A stretch of DNA of 64,000 nt from NCBI RefSeq assembly GCF_002013895.1, contig NZ_MAFQ01000005.1, forward strand, positions 62,001 to 126,000, written 5' to 3'. Position 1 is the first letter of the stretch; every line of letters begins with the position of its first letter. Origin of the DNA: Mycobacteroides franklinii. GTDB lineage: Bacteria; Actinomycetota; Actinomycetes; Mycobacteriales; Mycobacteriaceae. Below the pieces are notes generated by a model, which searched no databases, was not told the DNA's origin, and saw only the letters and a list, made by a program, of their open reading frames with translations. Made by a program: the position numbers and the translations under genes. Below, piece after piece: positions 8,219 to 17,060 of the stretch.

Positions 8219-8842
8219 ATGAGTGGCATTGAGCGGGTGGTGACCCGCGGAACCTTTGAACTCGACGGCGGCAGTTGGGAAGTCGATAACAACATCTGGA
8301 TCGTCGGAGAGGGTGACGATGTGGTGGTGTTCGACGCCGCCCATTCCGCTGAGCCGATCATCGAGGCTGTCGCCGGACGCAATGTGGTCGCAGTGGTGTG
8401 CACCCACGGCCACAACGACCACATCACCGTCGCTCCGGAACTGAGTCAAGCCCTGGACGCGCCGGTGCTACTGCATCCTGCGGACGACATGCTGTGGCGA
8501 ATGACTCATCCGGACAAGGAATTCCATGTCGTCGAGGACGACATGGTGCTGTCGGTGGGTGGTCTGGAGCTGCATGCCCTGCATACGCCGGGACACTCGC
8601 CGGGTTCGGTGTGTTGGTACGCGCCCGAACTGCGCTCGGTGTTCTCGGGGGACACCCTGTTCCAGGGTGGGCCGGGCGCCACCGGCAGGTCTTTCTCCGA
8701 TTTCCCGACAATCCTGCAATCCATTTCGGGCCGACTCGGCCCACTGCCCGAAGACACGGTGGTCTACACCGGCCACGGCGACACCACCACCATTGGCGAC
8801 GAGATCGTGCACTACGACGATTGGGTGGCGCGCGGCCACTAG
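8219..8842 (+). CDS. MBL-fold metallo-hydrolase
   Basis: A 207-residue metallo-beta-lactamase-fold hydrolase of the glyoxalase-II type. The metal-binding motif THGHNDH is followed by further ligands in HTPGHSPGS, SGDTLF and YTGHGD, the full set for a dinuclear centre. The family hydrolyses thioesters such as S-acylglutathione; in mycobacteria the equivalent thiol would be mycothiol, which is an inference. ATG 8219 is preceded by GAAAGG. Its stop overlaps the end of the convergent regulator gene by 4 bp. Confidence 0.87.
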   Translation: MSGIERVVTRGTFELDGGSWEVDNNIWIVGEGDDVVVFDAAHSAEPIIEAVAGRNVVAVVCTHGHNDHITVAPELSQALDAPVLLHPADDMLWRMTHPDKEFHVVEDDMVLSVGGLELHALHTPGHSPGSVCWYAPELRSVFSGDTLFQGGPGATGRSFSDFPTILQSISGRLGPLPEDTVVYTGHGDTTTIGDEIVHYDDWVARGH

Positions 8843-9798
8843 CGTGTGGCCGTGCGGAACCGGTCGCGGTAGGCCTTCGGCGAAACTCCCAGCTCGCTGA
8901 CGAACACCCGCCGCAGCGTCTCGTCGCTGCCGAAGCCCGCAATCCGCGCCGCCTCGCTGACCGTACTGCCCGCATCCAACGCGCCACGTGCCGCGTCGAT
9001 GCGGACAATCTCCACGTATCGTGCTGGGGTAGTGCCCAATTCGGTGTGGAAGAGCCGCGTGAGCTGGCGGGTGCTCAGCGCCGCCCGGGTGGCAAGCCTG
9101 GCAACACTGTGATCGGCGCCAGGGTCTGCCGCTATCGCATCGGTCGCCGGACGGAGTGCGGAACCCGCGGGCGGTGCCGACTCCACGAGCACCGAGAACT
9201 GGGATTGCCCGCCCGCGCGTTTGAGGTAGACGACGAGAGATCGCGCGACCTCCCGCACCACGTCGGATCCGTAGTCGTCCTCGACCAGAGCCAATGCCAA
9301 ATCGATGCCCGCGGATACTCCGGCCGAGGTGAAAACATTTGCGTCCCTGACGAATATCGCGTCCGGGTCAACGCTGATGTTTGGGAACGCGCGTTGCAGC
9401 AGGCCGGTGTGCCGCCAATGTGTGGTGGCCCGGCGATGATCGAGCACGCCCGCCTGCGCGAGCAGGAAAGCGCCAGTACAGATCGATGCGATGCGGCGAC
9501 AGCGGGGGTATATCTGGGCCAGGGCGTCTACCAAGGCGGGGTCGAGTGGACGGCCGATCAGCACATCGCCGCCCGTGACCAACACGGTGTCGGGGGACTC
9601 GATGGAATTGACAGTCTCGGCCACCGCGAAGGGCGAGCCGATGGACGTCGCCACATCGTGGCCATCGACCGAGGCGACCACTAGCCGATAGTTGGCGCCG
9701 AATCGGTTGGCCTCGGCGAAGACCTCGGCCGGCCCGGCTAGATCCAGCAGCTTCATGCCGTCGAACACGACGATGATGACGAGCCGCTCATCGGGCAT
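8839..9798 (-). CDS. GlxA-type AraC-family regulator (DJ-1/PfpI plus AraC)
   Basis: A 319-residue regulator with an N-terminal DJ-1/PfpI-like domain (LVIIVVFDGMKLLDLAGPAE, and the nucleophile-elbow-like SICTGAFLLA) and a C-terminal AraC double HTH (RLATRAALSTRQLTRLFH...; VSEAARIAGFGSDETLRRVF). ATG 9798 is chosen because MPDERLVIIVVFDG is the typical start; 41 upstream in-frame codons lack homology. GlxA-like regulators usually control adjacent amidase, isonitrile or amine catabolism genes. The divergent neighbour here is an HD-domain hydrolase, so it may regulate that gene. Confidence 0.87.
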   Translation of the reverse strand: MPDERLVIIVVFDGMKLLDLAGPAEVFAEANRFGANYRLVVASVDGHDVATSIGSPFAVAETVNSIESPDTVLVTGGDVLIGRPLDPALVDALAQIYPRCRRIASICTGAFLLAQAGVLDHRRATTHWRHTGLLQRAFPNISVDPDAIFVRDANVFTSAGVSAGIDLALALVEDDYGSDVVREVARSLVVYLKRAGGQSQFSVLVESAPPAGSALRPATDAIAADPGADHSVARLATRAALSTRQLTRLFHTELGTTPARYVEIVRIDAARGALDAGSTVSEAARIAGFGSDETLRRVFVSELGVSPKAYRDRFRTATR

Positions 9799-9947
9799 GC
9801 CCTCAGGATCGCAGATGCGCACTCGTGCACATGGCCGGATCTGTGGGATCGACGGCTGTTGTGCACCTCTCACCGGTGGGCTTCGGGGCCAGAGACTCGT
9901 ACGCAAGAGAGTTCCACCCATGAGTTGCGCCAGATGAAGGAGACGCT

Positions 9948-10583
9948 ATGACCGAGATTGCCGGAGTCGAGATCCCTGATACCCCGCTGGTCCGCGAGAT
10001 CACCGAGTACATCCGCGACACCGAGGATGACCTGCTGTTCCACCACTCCCGTCGGGTGTACTTGTTCGGTGCGCTGCAGGGCCAGCGCCGTGGCGTGAAA
10101 CCGGACCTGGAGCTGTTGTACGCCGGTGCGATGTTCCACGACATCGGGCTCACCGAGGGCTACCGGACCTCGCAACTGCGGTTCGAGGTGGACGGTGCAA
10201 ACGCCGCCCGGGACTTCTTGATCGAGCGCGGGGTAAGCGCTGAGGATGCCCAGAACGTCTGGCTGGCCATTGCGCTGCACACCACGCCGGGGATTCCCGA
10301 GTTCCTCAGCCCGGAGGTGGCGCTGGTCACCGCCGGTGTCGAGACCGATGTGGTCGGCATCGAGCGGGATGCGCTGTCCAGCAGGGATTTAGATGCGGTC
10401 GTCGCGGTTCATCCGCGGCCCGATTTCAAGAGCAGGATTCTGCATGCCTTCTTCGAGGGCAACCGGCATCGCCCGCGTAGCACTTTCGGCAACGTGAACG
10501 CTGACGTGCTCGCGCACTATGACCCCATGTTTGTCCGCGACGATTTCGTGGAGATCATCCGCGCCAACAGCTGGCCGGAGTAG
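9948..10583 (+). CDS. HD-domain hydrolase
   Basis: A 211-residue HD-superfamily metal-dependent hydrolase. Ligand residues appear as HHSRRVYLFG (first His), then MFHDIGL (the HD pair), then ALHTTPG and a C-terminal Asp region. The layout resembles small stand-alone HD proteins related to cyanamide hydratase, but assignment to that activity is only a similarity of form. ATG 9948 follows an AAGGAG Shine-Dalgarno. It is divergent from the GlxA-type regulator with a 149-bp gap, suggesting regulator-enzyme pairing. Confidence 0.82.
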   Translation: MTEIAGVEIPDTPLVREITEYIRDTEDDLLFHHSRRVYLFGALQGQRRGVKPDLELLYAGAMFHDIGLTEGYRTSQLRFEVDGANAARDFLIERGVSAEDAQNVWLAIALHTTPGIPEFLSPEVALVTAGVETDVVGIERDALSSRDLDAVVAVHPRPDFKSRILHAFFEGNRHRPRSTFGNVNADVLAHYDPMFVRDDFVEIIRANSWPE

Positions 10584-10594
10584 GTCGACGCACA

Positions 10595-11932
10595 TTAGAA
10601 CGGTGGGGGATCCTTCGCCGCGAGCGTGGCCAGGGCCGCTTCTCGTTGTAATCGTTCTTGGCGGTTGAGGTTTCGTTCGGCGCGGCGGCGCTGGTCGCGT
10701 TCCTGTTTGCGCGTGCGTGGTCGTGTGAGTGCCGGGAAGAGGAACCGGCTGGCGGGAGTGGTCGCATAGGCGTGCCCGGTGGGTGCCTTCCAGACCACGG
10801 TGCCGTCGGACTCCTGGATCTCGGTCCAACCGCCGAAGGTCTTCAGGAGATGGTGCTTGCGGCACAACGCTTTCAGATTGATGCCCGTGGTGGGACCAGC
10901 CGTGGCCCAGGGCACGGTGTGATCGATATCAGCACGGTCCGCGATGGCTTCGCAGCCGGGGAATCGGCACAGCTGATCGCGGGAGCGCACAAATGCGGCA
11001 AGCCCGGGGGATGGTCGGTATCCCGTGCTGCGGGAGTCGCTCAATGTCCGAGTGCGGGCACCGGCGGTGGCGGTGCGGGCCTGCTCGGCGGCGAGCACCC
11101 CGAAGCCCGGCACATAGGCCGGGAGATCGTCACGGCCGTCGAGCGTGGATTGGTTGAGGACCACGTTGACGACCACCGAGACGTCTGCCACATCACGGCC
11201 GGAGCAATTGGGATGCCCACAGGTGCAGCGCATCCGATCCAGACCGCGGGTCAGGGCGCCGACCGCATCGGCGCGGCGCTGGGCCTTGGTGCGCGGATCT
11301 GCCGGGCACACGCTGGCCGCCAACAGATCGAGGCGCTTGTCCAGCGCCACAGCATGGGTGGCCTGCAGTGTGCCCCAGATTTCGGCGACCGGTTCTCCGT
11401 TGCCGAGTGGACGGATCTCGATATGGCGGCCCTCATTGGCGGACCTGTTGCGCCGCAGCGCGTCCTGATCGAAACGAAGCACCAGTGCATCGAGTGCGGC
11501 GGTAATGCGTCGCTGTGACCAGCGTGTCCAGCGGGGCAGTGCCTGCACGATGGCGGCATCCACCTGGGTTACCACGGTGTCGTCATCGAGGAGTTCGGTG
11601 CGATTGACGATCAGCGCGACGGTTCGAAAGTCAAGATCGCCGGTGGCGAAGCGTTCGGCGACCGCCCTGAGTCGATGCCGCAGAACCTGGGCGTAGCGCA
11701 TCTGACTAGAGGCCAACGCCTGCGTGACACCCTGAGCCGCAGCAATTTCAGCGGCGACCCTGTCCCAGCGATCCAGTGGGTGACGGTCGCGTTCATCGGG
11801 CTTGCCGAGGTCCGCGCGCCGGTCCACCAGTAGCCCGATCGCCGACAGCTTCTGGGCACACGCCTGCGCCTCGGCACGCTGCGCCGACGTGATCACATCG
11901 ATCAGGTCTGCATCAGGCAATATATCGAACAT
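10595..11932 (-). CDS. HNH endonuclease of the 13E12/DUF222 family
   Basis: A 445-residue protein with an N-terminal DUF222 (13E12 repeat) region of about 300 residues and a C-terminal HNH nuclease motif: CRFPGC, then DIDHTVPWA, then LCRKHHLLK. This family is repeated many times in mycobacterial genomes, but its function remains poorly defined. The C-terminus is basic (RTRKQERDQRRRAERNL). The start ATG at 11932 lies inside a near-perfect mycobacterial LexA box, implying SOS induction. The gene is monocistronic and faces the HD hydrolase gene with an 11-bp gap. Confidence 0.88.
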   Translation of the reverse strand: MFDILPDADLIDVITSAQRAEAQACAQKLSAIGLLVDRRADLGKPDERDRHPLDRWDRVAAEIAAAQGVTQALASSQMRYAQVLRHRLRAVAERFATGDLDFRTVALIVNRTELLDDDTVVTQVDAAIVQALPRWTRWSQRRITAALDALVLRFDQDALRRNRSANEGRHIEIRPLGNGEPVAEIWGTLQATHAVALDKRLDLLAASVCPADPRTKAQRRADAVGALTRGLDRMRCTCGHPNCSGRDVADVSVVVNVVLNQSTLDGRDDLPAYVPGFGVLAAEQARTATAGARTRTLSDSRSTGYRPSPGLAAFVRSRDQLCRFPGCEAIADRADIDHTVPWATAGPTTGINLKALCRKHHLLKTFGGWTEIQESDGTVVWKAPTGHAYATTPASRFLFPALTRPRTRKQERDQRRRAERNLNRQERLQREAALATLAAKDPPPF

Positions 11933-11940
11933 ATGTTTGA
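11925..11940. promoter_or_regulatory. LexA (SOS) box
   Basis: TCGAAC-ATAT-GTTTGA matches the mycobacterial SOS box consensus TCGAAC-N4-GTTCGA at 11 of 12 fixed positions. It overlaps the ATG (11930-11932) of the HNH gene, so either LexA sits directly on the start region or translation begins further downstream. 13E12 genes in M. tuberculosis are known to carry such boxes. Confidence 0.8.
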
Positions 11941-12088
11941 TTTTAGTGGAACCTGTTGGGCCCGGCCCCGTGCGGGATCATCCTTGTGGATGAATCGTGA
12001 GTTGTGGATAAATGCAACCTGGGCACCTCGGACGACCCTGGGCCTGATACTTCACGGTGAGGTCGTGCTGGCGGCGACGACCACCCAA

Positions 12089-14032
12089 CTAATGCGAGCG
12101 CGGATCGGTCAGGATCTCCACCAGCGCGGGACCAGGGTGGCTGAGGGCCTCTCCGATAACCGAATTCAGCTCGGCGGTATCGGTGACACGCTTGCCGTAG
12201 GCCCCGCAGTCCCGGGCGAATGCTGCGAAATCGGGGTTGTGCAGCGAGGTCTGCCACACTGTGTATTCGGAGCTGCGTTGCTCCTCGCTGATCTTGGCCA
12301 GCTCACCGTTATTGAGCAAGATATGGGTGATGTTCATGTCGTACTTCACCGCCGTAGTGAAGTCCGCGAGATACTGCCCGAAGCCACCGTCGCCGGTGAC
12401 CGCGATGATGGGCCTATCGGGGGCCGCGGCCCAAGCACCCATGGCGGCGGGGAAGCCGAAGCCGATGGAACCCAGATATCCGGACATGAGCACCGACTGC
12501 CCGGTAGGCTCGAAGTAGCGGCCGAACGAGTACGCGTGGTTACCCACATCGACTGTCAGTACGGCGTTTTCGGGAGTCAACTCATTGAGTTCATGGAAGA
12601 TGGCCGCGGCGGGTACCCGTCTGTATGCGGGTGAGGCGGCGCGGCGGGCCTTCTCCGCGCGCCACACCGTCCAGCGCTGCGCTAGTTCGGGACCTTGGTC
12701 GGCCAACGACGAATTGGGGCGGAGCCCGTCGGACAGGGCGGCGGCCGTGACCCCTACGTCGCCGAGCACGGGGACGGTGACCGGCCGAAATCGGCCGAGG
12801 GCCAGCGGATCGGTGTCGACCTGCACCGTCGGTTTGTACGGTGATATCCCGGTGTGATTCGAGAATGAGGCGCCGAACACCAACAGCAGATCTGCCTTGT
12901 TCATCATCCACGACGCCACGGGTGTACCCGAACGCCCCAATACCCCGGCGGCCAGCGGATGGCGTTCAGAAATCTGGCCCTTGGCCTTGAAGGTGGTGAG
13001 GATGGGGGCGTTCAATCGCTCGCCCAGCGCGATGATGGAGGGCATATCGAACTTCGCGCCGGCACCCACCACAATCACCGGGCGCGTGGCTGATTCGATC
13101 AGATCGAGGGCCTCGGCCAGGGCCGCCGCGGGTGGGCCAACCCGCGGGTCCGGCATGCGGCCATGCGGTCCGGAGGCCGGGGCATCGGGATTGGGGAGCA
13201 CCTGGACCTCATCAGGCAGTACGAGATGGCCGACACCCCGTTCCAGGATGGCGTGTTTGAGCGCCATCGTCATCAGCTCGGCGTGATCGGAGCCCGCCCG
13301 CACCATCGCCGAATAGACGGACACGTCGGAAAAAGCAGCCAACAAGTCGATGTCTTGGAAGGCGCCCTTACCGGCGACCGAGGAATCCACGTTGCCTGAA
13401 ATAGCCAGCACCGGTGCGCGATCGGCCTTGGCGTCGTAAAGCCCGGTCAACAGGTTGGTCGAACCGGGGCCTGCGATGCCGAAACACGCGGCGGGGCGCC
13501 CGGTCAGCTTTCCGTAGGCGGAGGCCGCAAATGCTGCTGCGCCCTCATGACGGATGCCGAAGTACCGCAGCTTCCCTTCACTTTCGGCGCGGTGCATGGC
13601 TTCGGCGACCCCCAGATTGGAATGTCCGACCATCCCAAAAACGGTGTCCACACCCCAATTGGTCATGGTTTCGACGAGCACGTCACTGACGGTGCGGACA
13701 TGTGGCGCCGGCGGCGCGGTGCCAACGTAAACGCCATCCTCCCGTACCTCGACCGGATATGTGCGGACATTAAAATCGGGACCGCCCGCGGCCTCTCCGG
13801 TGAACGGATCGAAGTCGAATCCGTGCCAGGGACAACGAATCTTGTCGTTCTCCAGGGTGCCCTGTCCGAGCGGCCCGCCTTGATGCGGACAACGGTTGTC
13901 GATGGCGCCGAAGCGGCCATGCAGTCTGGTCAGCGCTACGGACTTGAGTCCTACGGGGCAGACGGTCACTTCACCCTCGTCAAGCGCATCCCGATCGACT
14001 GCCTTGTGCCAGACCAGTTCATGTTCACTCAC
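12089..14032 (-). CDS. Rieske-ThDP enzyme fusion
   Basis: A 647-residue two-part protein. Residues about 1-105 are a Rieske [2Fe-2S] ferredoxin-like domain (CPHQGG ... CPWHGF, i.e. C-x-H and C-x2-H). From about residue 115 on it is a complete thiamine-diphosphate enzyme of the pyruvate-oxidase/acetolactate-synthase fold: the activating Glu in IRHEGAAAFA, a central domain, and the ThDP/Mg site beginning GDGG with a downstream NN (LLNNGELAKI). The start GTG 14032 overlaps the stop of the upstream Rieske-glutamate-synthase gene (GTGA). By family logic it would decarboxylate a 2-oxoacid; the fused Rieske centre suggests it passes electrons to or from an iron-sulfur partner. The substrate is not assignable. 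Confidence 0.85.
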   Translation of the reverse strand: MSEHELVWHKAVDRDALDEGEVTVCPVGLKSVALTRLHGRFGAIDNRCPHQGGPLGQGTLENDKIRCPWHGFDFDPFTGEAAGGPDFNVRTYPVEVREDGVYVGTAPPAPHVRTVSDVLVETMTNWGVDTVFGMVGHSNLGVAEAMHRAESEGKLRYFGIRHEGAAAFAASAYGKLTGRPAACFGIAGPGSTNLLTGLYDAKADRAPVLAISGNVDSSVAGKGAFQDIDLLAAFSDVSVYSAMVRAGSDHAELMTMALKHAILERGVGHLVLPDEVQVLPNPDAPASGPHGRMPDPRVGPPAAALAEALDLIESATRPVIVVGAGAKFDMPSIIALGERLNAPILTTFKAKGQISERHPLAAGVLGRSGTPVASWMMNKADLLLVFGASFSNHTGISPYKPTVQVDTDPLALGRFRPVTVPVLGDVGVTAAALSDGLRPNSSLADQGPELAQRWTVWRAEKARRAASPAYRRVPAAAIFHELNELTPENAVLTVDVGNHAYSFGRYFEPTGQSVLMSGYLGSIGFGFPAAMGAWAAAPDRPIIAVTGDGGFGQYLADFTTAVKYDMNITHILLNNGELAKISEEQRSSEYTVWQTSLHNPDFAAFARDCGAYGKRVTDTAELNSVIGEALSHPGPALVEILTDPRSH

Positions 14033-15657
14033 AGTGGTATCGCTCCTGCGTAGGGGACCGCGCTGAGATAGGCGAAGTTGCGGTCGAAAGTGACAAGGTC
14101 GTCGAGCTGTAAGTCGCTGAGGCGGCGATGCCCGCACGCCCTGGCCAGTATCGTCATCAGCTCGACAGTGGACTCCAGGAATCGCTGCAATCGCGCGGCG
14201 GCGAGCTCGATAGGCAACCGGTTCCGCAGATGGGGGTCCTGGGTGGCGATACCGACGGGGCAGGTGTTGGTGTTGCAGGCGCGCATGCCGACACAGCCGA
14301 TGGCCTGGAGCGCAGCGTTGGACAGCCCGATGGCGTCGGCTCCCAATGCCAGCGCCTTGACCATATCGGCGGCGGTACGGATACCACCGGTGATTGCGAG
14401 CGTGATGTGGTCCGCACCGGAACGATCCAGATGTCGGCGTGCGCGGGCCGTGGCCGGAATGGTCGGTACGGAGATGTTGTCGCGGAACAGAATCGGTGCC
14501 GCTCCGGTGCCGCCGCCACGGCCATCGAGAATGATGTAGTCGACGCCGATCGTTAGCGCGGCGTCGATATCACGCTCGATGTGCTGCGCGCTCATCTTGT
14601 AGCCGATCGGGATCCCACCCGACAAATCGCGGACCTCGTCCGCACACTCACGGAACTGGTCCAGGGAGGTCCAGTCGGGGAAGCGGGCCGGGGAGATGGC
14701 GGGAGTTCCCGGTGCGAGGCCCCGGACTTCGGCGATCTTGCCGACAACCTTGTTGCCTGGCAGATGCCCACCGGTGCCGGTCTTGGCGCCCTGCCCGCCC
14801 TTGAAGTGTAAGGCCTGCACCTTCTTCACGTGGTCGAAGCTCCACCCGAACCTGGCGGAGGCAAGCTCGTAGAAATATCGAGAATTGTGTTGCTGTTCTT
14901 CGGGGAGCATGCCGCCCTCGCCGGAGCAGATACCCGTCCCGGCGAGTTCAGCGCCCGCCGCGAGCGCCGTCTTGGCCTCCTGTGAGAGCGCCCCGAAACT
15001 CATGTCGCTGATGAACAGCGGGATGTCGAGGGTCAACGGTCGTCGTGCACCCGGCCCGATGACTGTGCGGGTATCGACGGGCTCGTCGTCCAGCAGAGGT
15101 AGACGTGCCAGTTGAGCGGTCACCAACTGAATCGAATCCCAGGACGGCAGTTTATCGCGCGGGACGCCCATCGCCGCCATCGTGCCGTGATGTCCGACTC
15201 TGTCGAGCCCGTGCGCCGCGAGCTCATGGATCTGCGTGACGAAGGGCTCCTCGGCGGTATCAGAGGGCTTGATCCAGCTGCCCTGGTAGCCGTCGTCCTC
15301 ATACGACACGGGGTATGCCTTAGCGAATGCGGACACAGCCGACTTATCTACGTAGACAGCATCATTGGATATCCAAGTGGGAAATTTCGTCAACGCGACC
15401 GCGGGGTTCACCGGGGACACACCGGTGTCCACCTCATAGCGCCAGCCGTGTACGCCGCAGACCAGAATGTCGCCTTCGAGGTAGCCGTCGGCCATCAGCG
15501 CACCGCGATGTGCGCAGCGTCCGTACAGTGCCGAGACGTCTGAGCCCCGGCGGATCAGCACAATGTCCACCCCGCCCACCCGGGTGGTGTGGGGCGCGCC
15601 GTCAGGTAGCGCCGACAGTTCCGCCACCTGTTGTGCGGTTGCGGGAACGGTAGTCAT
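14029..15657 (-). CDS. Rieske-FMN glutamate-synthase-domain fusion
   Basis: A 542-residue protein. Residues about 1-105 form a Rieske domain (CAHRGA ... CGVHGW). The remainder is the FMN/Fe-S synthase domain of glutamate synthase, with the TGGIRTAADMVKALALGADA flavin-phosphate segment and the three-Cys [3Fe-4S] motif CVGMRACNTNTCPVGIATQ. There is no glutaminase domain, so it cannot use glutamine by the normal route. ATG 15657 is chosen because MTTVPATAQQ precedes the Rieske domain directly. It is first in a coupled two-gene operon with the Rieske-ThDP gene and divergent from an FAD monooxygenase across a conserved operator. Confidence 0.85.
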   Translation of the reverse strand: MTTVPATAQQVAELSALPDGAPHTTRVGGVDIVLIRRGSDVSALYGRCAHRGALMADGYLEGDILVCGVHGWRYEVDTGVSPVNPAVALTKFPTWISNDAVYVDKSAVSAFAKAYPVSYEDDGYQGSWIKPSDTAEEPFVTQIHELAAHGLDRVGHHGTMAAMGVPRDKLPSWDSIQLVTAQLARLPLLDDEPVDTRTVIGPGARRPLTLDIPLFISDMSFGALSQEAKTALAAGAELAGTGICSGEGGMLPEEQQHNSRYFYELASARFGWSFDHVKKVQALHFKGGQGAKTGTGGHLPGNKVVGKIAEVRGLAPGTPAISPARFPDWTSLDQFRECADEVRDLSGGIPIGYKMSAQHIERDIDAALTIGVDYIILDGRGGGTGAAPILFRDNISVPTIPATARARRHLDRSGADHITLAITGGIRTAADMVKALALGADAIGLSNAALQAIGCVGMRACNTNTCPVGIATQDPHLRNRLPIELAAARLQRFLESTVELMTILARACGHRRLSDLQLDDLVTFDRNFAYLSAVPYAGAIPL

Positions 15658-15738
15658 GAGCGGTCGGCGGAGTCGGGGCATGCGGCAGCAGGCCGGGGTG
15701 AACTCATGGGTGAACTGTGCGTGGCCGAAGGCATACGC

Positions 15739-15760
15739 ACATCAGTCACATGACTGATGT
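15739..15760. promoter_or_regulatory. palindromic operator, copy 1
   Basis: ACATCAGTCA-CA-TGACTGATGT is a perfect 10-bp inverted repeat with a 2-bp spacer. It lies between the Rieske-fusion operon (minus strand) and the FAD monooxygenase at 15844 (plus strand). The same core recurs at 27533-27552 in the other divergent promoter of this island, which makes a shared regulator-binding site far more likely than chance. Confidence 0.8.
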
Positions 15761-15843
15761 CTGGAACGGGCCTACGCCCGAGGCTGTTCAAGCGCCGGCG
15801 CGATAACAGACTGAAAAGCTCGCGAGACCGAAAAGGGATCAAC

Positions 15844-17034
15844 ATGAGTGAATACTCCACCGCATCCGCCATCGTTGTCGGCGGATCCATCGGCGGGCTG
15901 ACGACGGCGCTGTTGTTGCGCGACCTGGGATTCAGCGTTGACGTTTATGAGCGCACCTCGACAGCGCTTGACGGCCGGGGCAGCGGGATCGTCCTACAGC
16001 CGGACACGGCCCGCTGGTTCGTCGAACGCAGTGAACAAAGCATCGACGACCTGCGAACCTCGACGTCCTACGTACAGCATCTTGATGGCAATGGCGCAGT
16101 CGTGCACCGCGAGGAAGCTATTTGGACCTACACGTCCTGGGGCACCTTCTACCGGGCGCTGCTCGCCGACTTCGGCACCGAGCGTTACTACTGCGGTGAA
16201 TTCGCTTGTGGGTTCAGCCAAGACGACGACCAGGCAACCGTTCGGTTTGTCAGCGGCAAGACCGCCTCGGCCGATCTGCTGGTGTTCGCAGACGGCATCA
16301 CCTCAGTGACCCGTGAGCGCTTCGATCCCGAAGCTAGGCTCGAGTACGCCGGATACGTCGGGTGGCGGGGCACCGTCAGACAGGCGGACCTGAGCCCGGA
16401 AACCCGAGCCGTGATCGACGACGCCGTGACCTATGTCGTCATCCCTAACTCACACATCCTGATGTACCCCATCCCCGGTGAGGAGGGCCTCGGCCCGGAA
16501 CATGCGCTGATCAACTACGTTTGGTATCGCAACGTACTCGCCGGGCCCGATCTCACCGAGATGCTCATCGATAAGCGCGGATTCACCAGCCCGGTATCGG
16601 TGCATCCGGGCCAGGTCCAGGACCGCTACGTGGAGGAGATGCGCAGTACTGCAGTCGATGTGCTCGGTCCGGCGGTGGGCGAGGCCGTGGTGTCCACCAA
16701 GGCGCCGTACCTGCAGATCCTTTCCGATGTGCGGTCCGCGCGGATGGCGGTAGGACGGGTGGCTCTGATCGGTGACGCCGCGAGCGCCTCGCGGCCGCAT
16801 GCCGCTGCAGGGACAGCGAAGGCGGCTGCCGACGCCTGGACATTGGCTGCCGCGCTGCAGGATTCGGCCGGGGACATTCAGGCCGCGCTTGGCAAGTGGG
16901 AGCCGGAGCAGCTGCGGTTAGGGGAGGGTCTGCTCAAGCGAGTCAGAGACCTGGGCGAGCGTTCGCAGTTCGACAACACGTGGACGCCCGGGGACCCTGA
17001 CCTCCGCTTCGGACTGTACGGACCCGGTCGTTAG
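15844..17034 (+). CDS. 2,6-dihydroxypyridine-3-hydroxylase-like FAD monooxygenase (copy 1)
   Basis: A 396-residue class A flavin monooxygenase. The N-terminal FAD motif is IVVGGSIGGLTTALLLRD, followed by the family's GRGSGIVLQP segment, a DG motif (FADGITSVTR), GYVGWRG, and the second FAD motif ALIGDAASASRPHAAAGT. Together these resemble the 2,6-dihydroxypyridine 3-monooxygenase group. ATG 15844 has an AAGGGA Shine-Dalgarno; upstream in-frame codons overlap the operator and are not used. It is followed 26 bp later by a cupin gene. A paralogue of the same subgroup is encoded at 25274, so the island has two such hydroxylases. Confidence 0.85.
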   Translation: MSEYSTASAIVVGGSIGGLTTALLLRDLGFSVDVYERTSTALDGRGSGIVLQPDTARWFVERSEQSIDDLRTSTSYVQHLDGNGAVVHREEAIWTYTSWGTFYRALLADFGTERYYCGEFACGFSQDDDQATVRFVSGKTASADLLVFADGITSVTRERFDPEARLEYAGYVGWRGTVRQADLSPETRAVIDDAVTYVVIPNSHILMYPIPGEEGLGPEHALINYVWYRNVLAGPDLTEMLIDKRGFTSPVSVHPGQVQDRYVEEMRSTAVDVLGPAVGEAVVSTKAPYLQILSDVRSARMAVGRVALIGDAASASRPHAAAGTAKAAADAWTLAAALQDSAGDIQAALGKWEPEQLRLGEGLLKRVRDLGERSQFDNTWTPGDPDLRFGLYGPGR

Positions 17035-17060
17035 TTGGCTCGTTCAGGAAAGGGAAAACC

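Noticed and set aside
8398..9684. 428-codon plus-strand open frame
   Set aside because: Out of frame with the MBL hydrolase and antisense to the GlxA-type regulator, both of which have clear motifs; composition effect of GC-rich codons.
10658..11518. 286-codon plus-strand open frame
   Set aside because: Antisense to the HNH gene; no recognisable domain or ribosome site.
11985..12011. Two DnaA-box-like 9-mers (TGTGGATGA and TGTGGATAA)
   Set aside because: Two isolated 9-mers between ordinary genes, without AT-rich unwinding sequence or dnaA/dnaN; not an origin. The first also forms part of a small hairpin.
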